In this document: positions 7,155 to 7,321 of the stretch, piece after piece
How the letters are laid out: each line of letters begins with the position of its first letter
How positions within the stretch are numbered: position 1 is the first letter of the stretch
NCBI GenBank assembly: GCA_003453515.1
Contig: DMLD01000120.1
Span: forward strand, 1-7,321
From: Lachnospiraceae bacterium
GTDB taxonomy: Bacteria > Bacillota > Clostridia > Lachnospirales > Lachnospiraceae
DNA: 7,321 bases
Direction of reading: 5' to 3'
Notes under the pieces: model-generated
What the model saw: the letters and a program-made list of their open reading frames with translations, nothing else
What the model was told of the DNA's origin: nothing
The model's database searches: none
Made by a program: the position numbers and the translations under genes

Positions 7155-7161
7155 CCTCCTT
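7155..7161 (-). promoter_or_regulatory. Ribosome binding site of the small membrane protein
   Basis: AAGGAGG on the minus strand with a 6-nt spacer to the ATG at 7148-7146. This near-consensus site fixes the start and argues that the short unknown gene is real. Confidence 0.8.
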
Positions 7162-7168
7162 CACAGCT

Positions 7169-7182
7169 TTTCCTTAAGGAAA
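7169..7182. repeat. 14-bp perfect palindrome in the leader of the small membrane protein gene
   Basis: TTTCCTTAAGGAAA reads the same on both strands. It sits 8 nt upstream of the Shine-Dalgarno of the 127-residue gene. A palindrome with no loop is more suited to a dimeric DNA-binding protein than to an RNA hairpin. It could be an operator, or chance in AT-rich DNA. No regulator can be named from this site alone. Confidence 0.5.
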
Positions 7183-7207
7183 CATGACCTGTATCAGTGT
7201 TTTCTTA

Positions 7208-7245
7208 ATTTAAGATAGCACGACTCTCGTCGTGCTATCTTAAAT
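7208..7245 (-). repeat. Perfect 17-bp inverted repeat (hairpin) abutting the tRNA-Leu 3' end, possible terminator
   Basis: The arms 7208-7224 and 7229-7245 are perfectly complementary over 17 bp around a 4-nt loop (GAGA on the minus strand). The first base of the hairpin in the transcript is the tRNA discriminator A. The position directly after a tRNA suggests a transcription terminator, and the stem core GATAGCACGAC/GTCGTGCTATC is strong. However, the sequence after it is TTAAATTAAG rather than a run of U, so it is not a textbook intrinsic terminator in either direction. The structure is certain; the function is inferred. Confidence 0.8.
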
Positions 7246-7321
7246 GCAGGAGATGGGACTTGAACCCACACGATGTTGCCACCACAGGCACCTGAAGCCT
7301 GCGCGTCTGCCAATTCCGCCA
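7245..7321 (-). tRNA. tRNA-Leu, anticodon CAG, 5' end cut by the window edge
   Basis: The minus strand reads as a class II tRNA from position 8 to the discriminator base. It begins TGGCGGAATTGGCAGACGC (D arm). The anticodon stem is CAGGC/GCCTG (7297-7301 with 7285-7289) and the loop TTCAGGT (7296-7290) gives anticodon CAG (7294-7292), reading CUG leucine codons. The long variable arm contains GGTG-GCAA-CATC with a GNRA-type loop (7270-7284 region), as expected for leucine. The T arm is GTGGG-TTCAAGT-CCCAT and the 3' acceptor strand is CTCCTGC followed by discriminator A at 7245. Only the seven 5' acceptor bases are missing, so the full gene is about 84 nt. CCA is not encoded, so it must be added by tRNA nucleotidyltransferase. 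Confidence 0.96.

Noticed and set aside
1..7321. CRISPR array, insertion sequence, phage or defence genes
   Set aside because: No spaced direct repeats, transposase, integrase or nuclease motifs are seen. The tRNA end shows no integration-type duplicate in the window.

Overview
The window reads as an ordinary chromosomal housekeeping region from a Gram-positive anaerobe, most likely a clostridial member of the Lachnospiraceae. That placement is inference. It rests on a single-chain PurL of the long Firmicutes clade, strong GGAGG-type ribosome binding sites, a tRNA gene that does not encode its CCA end, and a membrane-anchored SurA/PrsA-like protein. Every gene I can support lies on the minus strand, so transcription runs from the right edge to the left edge.

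Layout in transcription order (right to left): a tRNA-Leu(CAG), missing only its seven 5' acceptor bases, at 7245-7321; a perfect 17-bp hairpin that starts at the tRNA discriminator base (7208-7245); a small 14-bp palindrome (7169-7182); a 127-residue three-helix membrane protein with a very acidic tail (6765-7148); a good sigma-A-type promoter (6716-6744); a 384-residue single-pass membrane protein with a degenerate parvulin-like domain (5498-6652); purL (1685-5485); maf (1026-1685); a SpoU/TrmH-family RNA methyltransferase (205-1029); and, after a 73-nt gap, the first 43 codons of argF (1-131).

From the promoter at about 6740, the parvulin-like gene, purL, maf and the methyltransferase form a tight operon. 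The purL Shine-Dalgarno overlaps the preceding stop codon, purL and maf share a TGATG junction, and maf and the methyltransferase share an ATGA junction. argF may be the next cistron or may have its own promoter. In function the operon joins de novo purine synthesis (PurL, FGAM synthase), nucleotide-pool cleaning (Maf, YhdE-like dTTP/UTP pyrophosphatase) and rRNA/tRNA ribose methylation with an extracytoplasmic chaperone-like protein. Arginine synthesis follows (ArgF, ornithine to citrulline).

I looked for an undescribed system and did not find one. The points most worth a second look are the parvulin-like protein, whose expected active-site histidines appear to be tyrosines; an insertion of about 25 residues in Maf next to the active site; and the long perfect hairpin abutting the tRNA, which lacks a good U-tract.
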